DNA from: Betaproteobacteria bacterium
Lineage (GTDB): Bacteria; Pseudomonadota; Gammaproteobacteria; Burkholderiales; SG8-39
Length of the DNA stretch: 64,000 nt
NCBI GenBank assembly: GCA_022340285.1
Contig: JAJDOG010000069.1
Span: 1-64,000 of the forward strand
Direction: 5' to 3'
Part shown: positions 1-9,277 of the stretch, piece after piece
Numbering within the stretch: the stretch's first letter is position 1
Layout of the letters: every line of letters begins with the position of its first letter
Translations under genes and position numbers: made by a program
The notes under the pieces: model-generated
Databases searched by the model: none
The model's input: the letters and a program-made list of their open reading frames with translations, nothing else
What the model was told of the DNA's origin: nothing

Positions 1-190
1 CCCTCCTTGAAAAGGAGGGGATACAGGAGCGCGCCGAACGGGCACGGCCGCTGCCCCGTCGCTGTCCAACCACCCCGGCTGCTTCGCAGCCACCCCTCCT
101 TGAAAAGGAGGGGAAACTGGAGCGCGCCGCGCCTGTCAAACCACCCCGCCGACTCCGCCGGCACCCCTCCTTGGAAAGGAGGGGAAAAAG
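1..190 (+). repeat. Three copies of a dispersed double stem-loop repeat
   Basis: Copies lie at about 1-20 (cut by the window edge), 68-116 and 138-190. Each full copy has two hairpins in a row: a GGCTGC/GCAGCC-type stem, then CCCCTCC and GGAGGGG around a 7-base loop. The third copy changes the first stem to GCCG/CGGC, so pairing is kept although the sequence differs. The block lies just beyond the 3' end of the minus-strand permease gene. Short open frames here have no family features. No gene is seen in 1-212. Confidence 0.85.
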
Positions 191-212
191 CTGCGGACCG
201 CCCAGCCCGAAG

Positions 213-1760
213 CTACGGCGTTCGCGCCTCTCCCTTTGCGCCCTGCCCGCTGAACGCGAGGCAGATCGCACCGAGGAACACGTAACCGAGCGCGACAGTG
301 GGCGACACGGCCCACCCGAGCTGGCCGCCGTGGATAAAGCCGAAGAACGCGAGCACCGCGCCGGCGAACGACCACCACGCCGCCACGGCAAGACGCCGGT
401 CGATGATGAACGCCGCAATCGCGCCGAGCACCAGGCCCGCAAGCACGGCGCCGCCGCCCAGGAGCTCCATGCCGTGATAGACGAGGCCGGAGCCGGCAAG
501 CTTCCCCATCCCGAGCTGCGCGGCTGAGGTGCCGGCCGCATTCAGCGCACTGTCGACTTGGAGGTGCCCCCACGCCGCGACGTTGGGGATGATCGCGAGC
601 ACCACCGCCGGCGCGTGGTTCGTCGGCGAGGCCTGGAACGCCTGCGCGCCGATCACCAGACCGATGTAGAGCAGGATCGGCAGGATGGCGACGAGCGGGA
701 CGACGGCGAGCAGCAGCGCGGTCAATCCGAGGAAGCACACCAGCGCGATCACGACGCCGGTGGCGAGCGAGTAACCGATTCGCCCACCAACCGCCTTCCA
801 GCCCGGATGGCCGATGTAGACCGCGGGGGGAAACGGGCTGCCGAGGATCGAGCCCGCGATCGCGCCGATGCCGTCGGCCGCGAGGATCTTGCGCAAGTCG
901 TAGGAGTCGCCCGCCGCGGAGGCGCTCTCGACGTTGTTCATCGCCTCGGTGAAGTTGTAGATGCCGAGCGGTATCGCCGTGACGAGGAGGGGCGCGACGT
1001 TCGCGAGGCCATTCCAGATCTCGTTACCCGGAATCGGCAGATGCAGTCCAAATTGGGAGAACGAGGCGCTCACCTCGCCCGCCTTCATGACATCGCTCCA
1101 TCCGAAGAGATACGCAGCCCAGCCGACCACCATGCCGACGATGACCGCGACGAGCCCCCCGGGCAGCCCACCCGGCAGGCGCACATTCGCGGTCCAGCTG
1201 ATGAGCACGATGCCGAGCGAGATGAACGCGATCCAGGGCACCTCCCACATCTGGAAGGCGGGTCGCAGCGAAATGAAAGCGATCGAGATGCCGGCAAGCG
1301 TGCCGAGCATCGCCGCGCGCGGCGTATGGGCGCGGATCCACGGTCCGAAGAAAACGCCCGCGAGCACGATCACGCCGATGATGAAGCTCCAGGCGAGACC
1401 CGCCTGCCACGCGAGGATCGGGTCGTTGGTCTTGAGGTAGACCGGCAGCATGATCACGAACACGACGATGAACATGTGCGGCACGCTGGGCCCGTAGGGC
1501 ATCGCCGTCACGTCGCTGCGTCCCGTGCTCTTCGCCAGCTTGTAGGCCAGATACGCGTAGTAGAGATTGCCAAGCGGCAGGGCGATCCCGAGCGCCGGCA
1601 GAATGCGACCGAATACGAGATCGTCCGGCAGCTTCACCACGCCCAGGCACAGGCCGGTGAGCACGATCACGTTCAGCACCACGTTTGTGAAGAGCCCGAA
1701 GAATCCGTTCCAGTCTCCCGGCACCCACCAGCGCACAGCGCCACTCGTCGATTGATTCAT
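213..1760 (-). CDS. NCS2-type nucleobase/ureide permease
   Basis: This 515-residue, highly hydrophobic protein has roughly 12-14 membrane segments and an NCS2 (xanthine/uracil permease) look, with polar stretches such as AIPLGIYNFTEAMNNVES and SPFPPAVYIGHPGWKA in the half-helix region where NCS2 proteins bind substrate. The ATG follows GGGAGAG at good spacing. It is the last gene of a minus-strand run after the allophanate hydrolase and the cysteine hydrolase, 67 bp downstream of the latter. Context suggests uptake of a purine, pyrimidine or ureide, for example biuret. The family call is fairly firm; the substrate is inferred. Confidence 0.75.
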   Translation of the reverse strand: MNQSTSGAVRWWVPGDWNGFFGLFTNVVLNVIVLTGLCLGVVKLPDDLVFGRILPALGIALPLGNLYYAYLAYKLAKSTGRSDVTAMPYGPSVPHMFIVVFVIMLPVYLKTNDPILAWQAGLAWSFIIGVIVLAGVFFGPWIRAHTPRAAMLGTLAGISIAFISLRPAFQMWEVPWIAFISLGIVLISWTANVRLPGGLPGGLVAVIVGMVVGWAAYLFGWSDVMKAGEVSASFSQFGLHLPIPGNEIWNGLANVAPLLVTAIPLGIYNFTEAMNNVESASAAGDSYDLRKILAADGIGAIAGSILGSPFPPAVYIGHPGWKAVGGRIGYSLATGVVIALVCFLGLTALLLAVVPLVAILPILLYIGLVIGAQAFQASPTNHAPAVVLAIIPNVAAWGHLQVDSALNAAGTSAAQLGMGKLAGSGLVYHGMELLGGGAVLAGLVLGAIAAFIIDRRLAVAAWWSFAGAVLAFFGFIHGGQLGWAVSPTVALGYVFLGAICLAFSGQGAKGEARTP

Positions 1761-1827
1761 TGTTCTCTCCCTTGTCGTGCCCGCACCGGTCGTGCGTCGA
1801 CCGGCGTTGCTGCAAACCCCGCGCGCA

Positions 1828-2514
1828 TCAGGCCCGCGCGGTCCCCTTTGCTCCGGCGAGCGCCTCGAGAAAGCGTGCCGAGTCGCTTACCCATCCGAAA
1901 ATCCCGCCTTGCGCCTTGATCATCTTGATGCCGACCGCCTGGAATTCCGGAAAGTACGAACCGGTGCAGTCCTCCAGCACCAGGCAGTCGTAGCCGCGGT
2001 CGTTCGCTTCGCGCACCGTGGTGTGCACGCAGACTTCGGTCGTCACACCGCACACGATGAGTTGCGAAATGACGCGATTCTTGAGCATCGCGTCGAGGTC
2101 GGTGGCATGGAATGCGCCCTTTCCGGGCTTGTCGACCACCGGCTCGCCCGGGATGGGCGCCAGCTCGTCGATGATGCCGTGTCCGCGCTCGCCACGAACC
2201 AGGATGCGGCCCATCGGACCGGCGTCGCCGATTCCGGATTTGAGCCGTCCGCGTAGCTTCTTGTTGCGCGGCAGATCGGCAAGATCGGGCCGGTGGCCCT
2301 CGCGCGTGTGGATCACGAGCATTCCCGCTCGGCGCGCCGCGTCGAGCACACGTTTCGTGGGCGCGATCGCCTTGCGCAGGTGCGACACATCGTTGCCAAG
2401 GGCCTCGCCGAACCCGCCGGGATCGACGAAGTCGCGCTGCATGTCGATGATCAGGAGCGCGCTCGTCGCAGGATCGAACTCGAACTCGTAGGGATCCGCC
2501 CGCACCGCATTCAT
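1828..2514 (-). CDS. Isochorismatase-family cysteine hydrolase, biuret hydrolase-like
   Basis: The 228-residue protein has the family triad: Asp24 in IIDMQRDF, Lys132 in DKPGKGAF and Cys162 in GVTTEVCVHTT. The stretches HTREGHRPDLADLP and IDELAPIPGE, and the KAQGG segment near the C-terminus, match what I remember of biuret hydrolase (BiuH). They also occur in ureidoacrylate and other ureide amidohydrolases. The start is the ATG 6 nt after AGGAGG; the frame stays open upstream but lacks family sequence. It lies 40 bp downstream of an allophanate hydrolase gene, which fits biuret to allophanate plus ammonia. Family is certain; substrate is inferred from context and motif. Confidence 0.82.
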   Translation of the reverse strand: MNAVRADPYEFEFDPATSALLIIDMQRDFVDPGGFGEALGNDVSHLRKAIAPTKRVLDAARRAGMLVIHTREGHRPDLADLPRNKKLRGRLKSGIGDAGPMGRILVRGERGHGIIDELAPIPGEPVVDKPGKGAFHATDLDAMLKNRVISQLIVCGVTTEVCVHTTVREANDRGYDCLVLEDCTGSYFPEFQAVGIKMIKAQGGIFGWVSDSARFLEALAGAKGTARA

Positions 2515-2554
2515 GTCGACCTCCTGATGCCTCGTTGCGTTTCCATTGGCCGGA

Positions 2555-4357
2555 CTATCCGCGCGCCGCGAGATAGGCGCGCCAGCCGCCCAGCTCGGAG
2601 ATCTCGCGCGCGCCCGCGGTGGCGTAGTGCTCGCACACGAATCCGCGCAGCGTCTCGCCGTCCTCGAGCTCGAGCGTGCCGATGCCGAGCGGCGCCGGGA
2701 TCCCGTCGACGAAACTCCCGAACGCTGCCGTCGGCACTTCCCACACCTCGACCGGTATCGAATGTCCCGGCTCGGCGCGAACCAGGCCCGGACGCGGCGG
2801 CGAGAATCCTTCGAGGGCGAAAAACCGGTAGCGCGGCGCGGTACGGGCCTCGCGCACGAAACGCGCACCGCGCTCCACGAGCTCGCGATTGAGCGGCAAT
2901 CCGGCCATGTGCGCCCCACATACGGCCAGATGAACGGTGTCTGCCCGGGCAGGCGCCGGCGCGCGGGGGTCCGAGTCGGGCAGCGCGATCCCGGTCGCGC
3001 CCATCGGCAGGGCCGCGGCCCGCTGTATCCGCATGCCCAGCGCCCCGAGCGAATCCTCCTGGAAGGCGGGCGCGAGAAGCGTCGCGCCGAACGGCAGACC
3101 GTCGGCCCGGAACCCGGCAGGCAGCGCGATCCCCGAAAGATCGAGCAGATTGACGAAGTTCGTGTAGTAGCCGAGGTTCGAATTCAGTCGGATCGGATCG
3201 GCATCGACGTCAGCGATACGGTAGATCGTTCCTGCCGTCGGCAGGGCGAGAAAATCGATCTCCTTCCAGACGGCGGCAGTCGCCCGCTGCAACGATTTGA
3301 GCCGGTAGTACGCGTCGAATGCCTCGAGGGCGCTCGGCTTTGCGCCGCGGCCGATCACTTCGCGCGTGACCGGGTGCATCGCCTCAGGCTGGCGCTCGAT
3401 CAGCTCGCGCACCGCCAGATAGCGCTCGGCGACCCACGGCCCCTCGTAGAGAAGCCGCGCGGTCTCTGCGAATGGCCGGAAATCGATCTCGACCTCGGTG
3501 CCGCCGAGTTCTTCGAGCTTTTTCAAGAATGCGGCGAAGAGTCGTGCGGATTCCCTGTCCCCGAAGAATTTCAGGTCGCGCGCCGCAGGCACGCCGTAAT
3601 TGAATTGCTCGACATCGAACCCGGCGTGCACGGTGGCCTCGCGCGAGAACGGGTCAGCAGGATCGAAGGCCTGGGCCACGGCAAGCACGTCGAGCGCATC
3701 CGCAACCGTCAATGCGAAGAGTGACACGCAGTCCAGCGACCGGCACGCGGGGACCACGCCGCGATTGCTGAGCAGTCCGCGCGTCGGCTTCAGTCCGACA
3801 AGGTTGTTGAACGCTGCTGGCACGCGTCCCGAGCCCGCCGTGTCGGTGCCGAGCGCAAACGTCACCAGCCCTGCTGCGACGGCGACGGCGGAACCGGAGC
3901 TCGAGCCTCCCGCGAGATACTCCGGGTCGAATGTATTGCGACACGCGCCGTAAGGTGTGCGCGTGCCGACCAGTCCGGTCGCGAACTGGTCGAGGTTGGT
4001 CTTGCCGATCGGGATCGCACCGGCGTCGACGAGCCGTTGGACCACGGTCGCACTCGCGGGCGGCGTGTAGGCGAACTCCGGGCAGGCCGCGGTCGTCGGA
4101 TGCCCGGCGAGATCGATGTTGTCCTTGATCGCGAACGGGATGCCATAGAGCGGCAAGCCGTCGGGCGAAATGGCCTCGAGCCGACGGGCCTGATCGATCA
4201 CCGCGGCGCGCGGCACCCGGTGGATCCATACCTTGTCGTCGCCGCGCCGCGCGATACGATCGAGCACGCCTTCGACGACATCGACGGGTCGGAGGGTGCG
4301 CGCACGGTAACCGACCCGAAGCCGCGCGAGATCGAGACTGTGATCTGGAGCCAGCAC
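2555..4357 (-). CDS. atzF: Allophanate hydrolase (AtzF/DUR2-type amidase)
   Basis: Residues 1 to about 450 form an amidase-signature domain with Lys78 (AIKDNID), cis-Ser152 (LAGGSSSGS) and nucleophile Ser176 (GTDTAGSGR). The spacing matches the Lys91-Ser165-Ser189 triad I recall for Pseudomonas AtzF. The C-terminal 150 residues form the extra allophanate-hydrolase domain, ending in ELEDGETLRGF and GGWRAYL. I chose the GTG start after AGGGAGG, which gives 600 residues, the usual AtzF length; the longer open frame upstream has no family sequence. The enzyme hydrolyses allophanate to ammonia and a carboxylated product that yields carbamate. It is first in an operon with the cysteine hydrolase and permease. 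Confidence 0.9.
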   Translation of the reverse strand: MLAPDHSLDLARLRVGYRARTLRPVDVVEGVLDRIARRGDDKVWIHRVPRAAVIDQARRLEAISPDGLPLYGIPFAIKDNIDLAGHPTTAACPEFAYTPPASATVVQRLVDAGAIPIGKTNLDQFATGLVGTRTPYGACRNTFDPEYLAGGSSSGSAVAVAAGLVTFALGTDTAGSGRVPAAFNNLVGLKPTRGLLSNRGVVPACRSLDCVSLFALTVADALDVLAVAQAFDPADPFSREATVHAGFDVEQFNYGVPAARDLKFFGDRESARLFAAFLKKLEELGGTEVEIDFRPFAETARLLYEGPWVAERYLAVRELIERQPEAMHPVTREVIGRGAKPSALEAFDAYYRLKSLQRATAAVWKEIDFLALPTAGTIYRIADVDADPIRLNSNLGYYTNFVNLLDLSGIALPAGFRADGLPFGATLLAPAFQEDSLGALGMRIQRAAALPMGATGIALPDSDPRAPAPARADTVHLAVCGAHMAGLPLNRELVERGARFVREARTAPRYRFFALEGFSPPRPGLVRAEPGHSIPVEVWEVPTAAFGSFVDGIPAPLGIGTLELEDGETLRGFVCEHYATAGAREISELGGWRAYLAARG

Positions 4358-4671
4358 TCGGACCGCCTCCCTGACACCAACACAATCGCCCCTGCGCAAT
4401 GCACTGCACAGGGAACCGGGAAGCTCTGCACACGGCGCGAATGAATTGCACCGCCATTTCCTCCCCGCGGTATACGATACTCCAACGCGCGACCGGCGGC
4501 GAGTACGCCGGCGAGCGGGATGCGTCTGCGAGGATCGAACATGTTGTTGCGCGCATCCATCGCACCGCGATGGGGCGGCGCTGCCGCAAGCGGGCATCGA
4601 AAGGAAGCGTCGCGGCGCGTCTTGCGCACCTTCTTGCAGAATTTTGTGGGCCGACACAACTCGAGGTAGCG
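4358..4671. other. Divergent intergenic region, atzF / carbamate kinase
   Basis: This 314-bp stretch separates the atzF GTG from the carbamate kinase ATG and must hold promoters for both directions. Open frames crossing it are shadows without family features. I could not identify a convincing sigma-54 or NtrC site by eye, although this would be a natural place for nitrogen control. Confidence 0.5.
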
Positions 4672-5625
4672 ATGTCCTCTAACGGAAAGCTCGCGGTCGT
4701 CGCGGTGGGCGGCAACTCGCTGATCCGGGACCGAGAGCACCTCTCGATCCCGGATCAGTACGAAGCGGTGGCCCAGACCTCGGGCCACGTCGCCGAGATG
4801 ATCGCGGCGGGATGGAACGTGGTGATCACCCATGGGAGCGGTCCACAGATGGGCTTCATCCTGCGCAGGTCGGAGCTGGCGATCCAGGAGGTATCACCGG
4901 TACCGATGGACTATGCAGGGGCCGATCTGCAAGGCGCGATCGGCTACATGTTCATGAAGGCGCTGACGAATGTCTTTCTCCGGCGCGGCATCGCGCGCCG
5001 GGCGATTGCGCTGGTCACCCAGACGCTCGTCGATCGCGACGATCCGGCATTCGCGACGCCGACCAAGCCGATCGGGTCGCACATGGACGAGGCGACTGCG
5101 CGCCGGCGGGCAGCGGAGCTCGGCTGGCAGGTGCGCGAGGATGCCGGTCGTGGCTGGCGCCGGGTCGTGCCTTCGCCATTGCCGAAGGCAATCCTCGAGC
5201 TCGATGTCATCCGGTACCTCGCCGCCAGCGGGTATGTCGTGATCGGCTGCGGCGGGGGCGGCATTCCGGTGATCGCCGACGCCAAGGGCGCCGTTCAGGG
5301 CGTCGAGGCCGTGGTCGACAAGGACCTCGCATCGAGCCTCCTCGCGCGCGAGCTCGGCGCCGACGTGCTGCTGGTGTCGACGGGAGTCGAGAGGGTAGCG
5401 CTCGACTTCAACAAGCCCGGGCAGCGCTGGGTCGATCGCATGACAGTGTCCGAGGCCAGGCGCCACGACGCCGAGGATCAGTTCGACCGCGGAAGCATGG
5501 GCCCCAAGATCCAGGCCCTCATTGCATTCGTCGAGGCGAGCGGCGGAAAGGGGTTGATCACCGACCCGCCGAACATCGTGCGTGCGCTAGCGGGAGAGAC
5601 GGGCACCGCAGTCGTTCCGGATTGA
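4672..5625 (+). CDS. arcC: Carbamate kinase
   Basis: The 317-residue protein matches the amino acid kinase fold of carbamate kinase (usual length about 310): VVAVGGNSLI at the start, THGSGPQMG, the glycine run CGGGGIPV and VVDKDLASSLLA. It reversibly transfers phosphate between ATP/carbamate and ADP/carbamoyl phosphate. The ATG at 4672 has GAGG 5 nt upstream; the longer frame to 4399 is rejected because the fold begins at residue 7. No arginine deiminase or ornithine carbamoyltransferase gene is adjacent. Instead it faces an allophanate hydrolase that produces carbamate, which suggests ATP recovery or carbamoyl phosphate supply from ureide nitrogen (inference). Confidence 0.9.
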   Translation: MSSNGKLAVVAVGGNSLIRDREHLSIPDQYEAVAQTSGHVAEMIAAGWNVVITHGSGPQMGFILRRSELAIQEVSPVPMDYAGADLQGAIGYMFMKALTNVFLRRGIARRAIALVTQTLVDRDDPAFATPTKPIGSHMDEATARRRAAELGWQVREDAGRGWRRVVPSPLPKAILELDVIRYLAASGYVVIGCGGGGIPVIADAKGAVQGVEAVVDKDLASSLLARELGADVLLVSTGVERVALDFNKPGQRWVDRMTVSEARRHDAEDQFDRGSMGPKIQALIAFVEASGGKGLITDPPNIVRALAGETGTAVVPD

Positions 5626-5647
5626 ACGAACAGGAGATACTCACCAA

Positions 5648-6685
5648 ATGCTGGTCAAGGAACTGAATCGGGGAAAATGCAAGACCTATCTCGTGGCCTG
5701 CGAGACGTCGGGCAATGCCGCGCTCATCGATCCGCTTCGCGACCACATCGATCGGTACCTGGCGCTCCTCGCGTACCACGGCTACAAGCTCGCGATCGTC
5801 ATCGACACCCATACTCACGCCGACCATCGGACCGGGAGCTTCGACCTGAACGAGCTGACCGGCGCCGAGGTCGTCATGCATAGGGAAGCACCCGCGCCTC
5901 GCGTCGGGCGGCACGTCGGCGACGGGGACACGCTCTTCCTGGGCGAGCTTGCGCTCGGGATCCTCGCCACGCCCGGCCACACCCCGGATAGCATGAGCAT
6001 CGTCGTCGACGGTCGCGTCTTCACGGGCGATACGCTGCTCATCCGGGGCACCGGGCGCGCCGATTTCGCGGGCGGTGACGCGGGCGCCCAGTACGACAGC
6101 ATCACCGGGAAGCTCTTTGCATTGCCCGATTCCACGATCGTGCTGCCTGCACACGACTACCGCGGCAATACCGAGTCGACCATCGGCGAGGAGAAGCGGC
6201 TCAATCCCCGGCTCGCCGGCAAGTCGCGCGCCGACTATGTCGCGCTGATGGAGAACCTCGGTCTCCCGCTGCCGACCCAGATCCAGGAAGTGCTGCAGCC
6301 CAACCAGACGGCCATCGACGACGACGCGCTCAAGTTTCCGACGCTCGCGCAGCTGAGCGAAGTGCGTCAGCTCACGCCGCAGGAAGTTCAGGCGCTCGGG
6401 TCCGGACCCGCGGGCCCGACGATCCTGGACGTGCGGGAGCCCGATGAGTTCACGGGGCCGCTTGGCCACATCCCGGGAAGCCAGCTCATCCCGCTCAAGG
6501 AGCTTGCGCGCCGGGTCGACGAGCTCGAGCCTTCCAAGCAGCGACGCCTCATCGCCGTGTGTCGCTCGGGCGTGCGCAGCACCACTGCGGCGGCGATCCT
6601 GACGAGCATGGGCTTCGAGCAGGTCTTCAACATGAAGGGGGGCATGCTCGCGTGGAACGACGCGAAGCTGCCGGTGAAGCGGTAG
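5648..6685 (+). CDS. Persulfide dioxygenase-rhodanese fusion (ETHE1-like)
   Basis: Residues 1 to about 240 are a metallo-beta-lactamase fold with THTHADHRTGS, TPGHTPDS and FTGDTLLIRGTGR, the iron-site pattern of ETHE1-type persulfide dioxygenases. Residues about 245-345 are a rhodanese domain with catalytic Cys305 in VCRSGVRS and DVREPDEF at its start. Fused enzymes of this kind oxidise glutathione persulfide and move sulfur between thiosulfate and glutathione. The gene starts 22 bp after carbamate kinase on the same strand, so co-transcription is possible, although no metabolic link is obvious. AGGAG sits 9 nt upstream of the ATG. Confidence 0.88.
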   Translation: MLVKELNRGKCKTYLVACETSGNAALIDPLRDHIDRYLALLAYHGYKLAIVIDTHTHADHRTGSFDLNELTGAEVVMHREAPAPRVGRHVGDGDTLFLGELALGILATPGHTPDSMSIVVDGRVFTGDTLLIRGTGRADFAGGDAGAQYDSITGKLFALPDSTIVLPAHDYRGNTESTIGEEKRLNPRLAGKSRADYVALMENLGLPLPTQIQEVLQPNQTAIDDDALKFPTLAQLSEVRQLTPQEVQALGSGPAGPTILDVREPDEFTGPLGHIPGSQLIPLKELARRVDELEPSKQRRLIAVCRSGVRSTTAAAILTSMGFEQVFNMKGGMLAWNDAKLPVKR

Positions 6686-6699
6686 GAGAGAGTGAATGT

Positions 6700-6813
6700 C
6701 TCCCCTCCTCCCACGAGGGGTGCCGCCGAGGCGGCGGGGCGGTGCGCCGCGCCGATCGAAACCTCAACCACCCCGGCTGCTTCGCAGCCACCCCTCCTTG
6801 AAAAGGAGGGGAA
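6700..6813. repeat. Inverted pair of the double stem-loop repeat
   Basis: A reverse-oriented copy (6700-6742, stems CCCCTC.../GAGGGG and GCCGCC/GGCGGC) is followed by a forward copy (about 6765-6813) whose core is identical to the copy at 68-116. The pair fills the gap between two convergent genes, the persulfide dioxygenase fusion and the HNH nuclease. It probably folds in RNA from either strand. No clear T-tract follows, so it is not a textbook terminator. Confidence 0.85.
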
Positions 6814-6836
6814 AGCTCTTTTGCCGATCCGATTCC

Positions 6837-7214
6837 CTACCCTTTCCGCTTCAAACGCTCGGCGAGGTCGGCAAACGGCTTGTGAGTGGCCGGCGCGTCC
6901 TGCGGGCGCGACTCGGCGCTGCGTCCTGCCGCATCGAGCTCGCGCGCGTGCTCGTTCTCGTGGCAGTAGATGCACAGGAGCTCCCAGTTGCTGCCGTCCG
7001 GAGGATTGTTATCGTGATCGTGGTCGCGATGGTGGACCGTGAGCTCCTTCACTCGCGCGCCTGCAAACTCCCGCCCACAGCGACCGCATACCCAGGGGAA
7101 CAGCTTGAGCGCCTGCTCCCGGTAGGTCTTCTCGCGCGCCTCGCGGTTGCGCCGCGCCTCGGCGACGACGCGGTCGAGCCGTGCCTTATCGGGTCGCCCG
7201 TCCTTTGTCGGCAT
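6837..7214 (-). CDS. HNH endonuclease, YajD-like
   Basis: The 125-residue protein has CGRCGREF, then LTVHHRDHDHDNN and LLCIYCHENEH, the Cys2 / HNH / Cys2 layout of the small YajD-type HNH nucleases. The N-terminus is basic and helical. The ATG follows AAAGGAGG at 7 nt; the frame remains open far upstream but that part lacks similarity to anything. The biological substrate is unknown; small stand-alone HNH proteins of this type are common chromosomal genes. Confidence 0.85.
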   Translation of the reverse strand: MPTKDGRPDKARLDRVVAEARRNREAREKTYREQALKLFPWVCGRCGREFAGARVKELTVHHRDHDHDNNPPDGSNWELLCIYCHENEHARELDAAGRSAESRPQDAPATHKPFADLAERLKRKG

Positions 7215-7285
7215 GCGCGTGCCTCCTTTCGCGCACTCGATAAGTCCCATGACCGCGGCGCCTCGCCGCGGTTCGATCCGCCCGC

Positions 7286-7705
7286 TCAGCGGCGACGCTT
7301 GCGCGCTCGCTTGGCGACCGGAGCCTGCGCTTCGTGCGTATCGAACTTTCCCGGCGCGACGACTTCGAGCATCTCGAGATCCTTCGAGTGCCGCAGCTCG
7401 CGGTGCCGGATGTTCGGGGGCTGATAGAAGCACGTACCCGCGCGCACGCGCACCTTGCCCACGCCCTCGTACTCGAAGTCGGCCCAGCCCTTGAGCACGT
7501 AGACGAACTGGATATCGCAGTCGTGCCGGTGCCATTTTCCGTGCGGCGCCTTCTTCGGCCGCGCGCGGATGACGTGCGCCACGACCTTGCCGCGTGTCGC
7601 GCGCTTGATGCCGAGATCCCGATATTCGAAGTAGCCGCGCAGGCCGCCCTTGAACTTCGATGTCGCGCGATGGCTGATTTGGAACCGCTTGCCGATTGCG
7701 TTCAC
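7286..7705 (-). CDS. Cupin-domain protein
   Basis: The 139-residue product has one small cupin barrel. The metal-site motifs appear as [16 protein letters not shown] and the second strand set as [17 protein letters not shown]. The tail, KRARKRRR, is strongly basic and could contact nucleic acid or be disordered. I use a GTG start at 7705 behind a G-rich stretch, because the longer frame upstream reads as low-complexity non-family sequence. It is divergent from arfB. Function unknown; cupins include enzymes and sensors. Confidence 0.7.
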   Translation of the reverse strand: MNAIGKRFQISHRATSKFKGGLRGYFEYRDLGIKRATRGKVVAHVIRARPKKAPHGKWHRHDCDIQFVYVLKGWADFEYEGVGKVRVRAGTCFYQPPNIRHRELRHSKDLEMLEVVAPGKFDTHEAQAPVAKRARKRRR

Positions 7706-7833
7706 TGCCGCCCCCCAGCATGACGAATGCACGGCCATTGTCGCGCAAGCCGCCGGGGGCGTCGATAGGGGCAACGGACGTCCCAGGCGCGATGTGGTAT
7801 GAAAGTTCCAGGGCATCCCCGCCGGACGTGAAG

Positions 7834-8247
7834 ATGCTGCAGATCTCCCACAACGTGGCCATCCCGGACGACGAGATCCGGATCAGCGCCATCCGCGCCC
7901 AGGGCGCGGGGGGACAGAACGTGAACAAGGTGTCGAATGCCGTGCATCTGCGCTTCGACATCGCGGCGTCGTCGCTGCCGGAACTGTACAAGGAGCGCCT
8001 GCTGAAGCTCGCCGACCAGCGCATCACCCGCGAGGGTGTCATCGTCATCAAGGCGCAGCAGTATCGCAGCCTGGAGCGGAATCGCGAGGAAGCGCTGGCG
8101 CGGCTGGGCGAGCTCATCCGGCGCGTTACCGCGACACGCAAGAAGCGCAAGCCGACACGGCCGACGCTGGCCGCCCGGAAACGGCGTCTCGAGGGCAAGG
8201 TCCGCCGGGGTCAGGTGAAGGCGCAGCGCGGCAAAGTACATTATTGA
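7834..8247 (+). CDS. arfB: Peptidyl-tRNA hydrolase ArfB (YaeJ) ribosome rescue factor
   Basis: The 137-residue protein carries the release-factor GGQ loop in [17 protein letters not shown] and ends in a highly basic tail ([10 protein letters not shown], then [13 protein letters not shown]) that in ArfB enters the empty mRNA channel of stalled ribosomes. It lacks the stop-codon recognition domain of RF1/RF2. Length matches the family (about 140). An in-frame extension to 7696 exists, but the family start is at MLQISHN. It acts on non-stop ribosomes in the cytoplasm. Confidence 0.93.
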   Translation: MLQISHNVAIPDDEIRISAIRAQGAGGQNVNKVSNAVHLRFDIAASSLPELYKERLLKLADQRITREGVIVIKAQQYRSLERNREEALARLGELIRRVTATRKKRKPTRPTLAARKRRLEGKVRRGQVKAQRGKVHY

Positions 8248-8314
8248 CGTTTGGTCATTCACGGGCGGCCTCGAAGGAGAGACGTCCCTCGCACAGAAAG
8301 GCAGACATTCGGCA

Positions 8315-9259
8315 ATGGGCTACCTGCAGAACGGTAAATGGATCGACGGGCCGCGTCCCATCGACAAGAGCGGCGAGTTCAAGCGACAGGCCGCGCAGTT
8401 CCGCAATCACGTCACCGCGGACGGCTCGAGCGGCTTCCCCGCGGAGGCGGGCCGCTATCATCTCTACGTCTCGCTTGCGTGTCCCTGGGCGCACCGCACG
8501 GTGATCTTCCGCAAGCTGAAGAAGCTGGAGGAGATCATCTCGCTATCGGTGGTTGCTCCCGTGTCGACCCGGGAAGGCTGGGCGTTCGAGGCGGAGTGCC
8601 CCGATCACCTCAACGGGTTTCATCATATGCACCAGGTCTACACGCGCGCGCGACCGGATTACTCGGGACGTGTCTCGGTTCCGGTGCTGTGGGACAAGCA
8701 GCGCAACACGATCGTGAACAACGAGTCCTCCGAGATCATCCGGATGTTCAACTCCGAGTTCGCGGCCTTCACCGACGATCGGACCGACTACTATCCGGAG
8801 CGTCTCCGCAGCGAGATCGATTCGATAAACGAGCTCGTCTACGAGTGCGTCAACAACGGTGTCTATCGCTGCGGATTCGCCGCGACTCAAGGCGCCTACG
8901 AACGCGCGTTCGAACGCCTCTTCGATGGACTCGACCAGCTGGAGGACCGGCTATCGCGTCAGCGCTACCTGGCGGGTACCGTGATCACCGAGGCGGACTG
9001 GCGGCTCTTCACGACGCTGATCCGGTTCGACGCCGTGTACGTCGGGCACTTCAAGTGCAACCTGCGGCGGATCGATGACTACTCCAACCTCTCGAACTAC
9101 TTGCGCGAGCTCTACCAGGTGCCGGGCGTCGCCGAAACGGTCGACATCCCGCAGTTCAAGCGGCACTACTACATGAGCCACGAGAACATCAATCCGACGC
9201 GCATCGTGCCGGTCGGGCCGGCGCTCGATTTCTCGCGCCCGCACAACCGCGGGAAATGA
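8315..9259 (+). CDS. Glutathionyl-hydroquinone reductase (Xi-class GST, YqjG/ECM4-like)
   Basis: At 314 residues the protein has the Xi-class layout: an N-terminal thioredoxin fold with the catalytic Cys56 in SLACPWAHR, then an all-helical C-terminal domain with NNESSEIIRMFN and NNGVYRCGFA. These enzymes reduce glutathionyl-hydroquinones formed during quinone detoxification and chloroaromatic breakdown. Family members are 310-330 residues, so the gene is full length. It ends 18 bp from the convergent mgtE gene. Confidence 0.92.
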   Translation: MGYLQNGKWIDGPRPIDKSGEFKRQAAQFRNHVTADGSSGFPAEAGRYHLYVSLACPWAHRTVIFRKLKKLEEIISLSVVAPVSTREGWAFEAECPDHLNGFHHMHQVYTRARPDYSGRVSVPVLWDKQRNTIVNNESSEIIRMFNSEFAAFTDDRTDYYPERLRSEIDSINELVYECVNNGVYRCGFAATQGAYERAFERLFDGLDQLEDRLSRQRYLAGTVITEADWRLFTTLIRFDAVYVGHFKCNLRRIDDYSNLSNYLRELYQVPGVAETVDIPQFKRHYYMSHENINPTRIVPVGPALDFSRPHNRGK

Positions 9260-9277
9260 AGTCGGCGATCGCGCACG

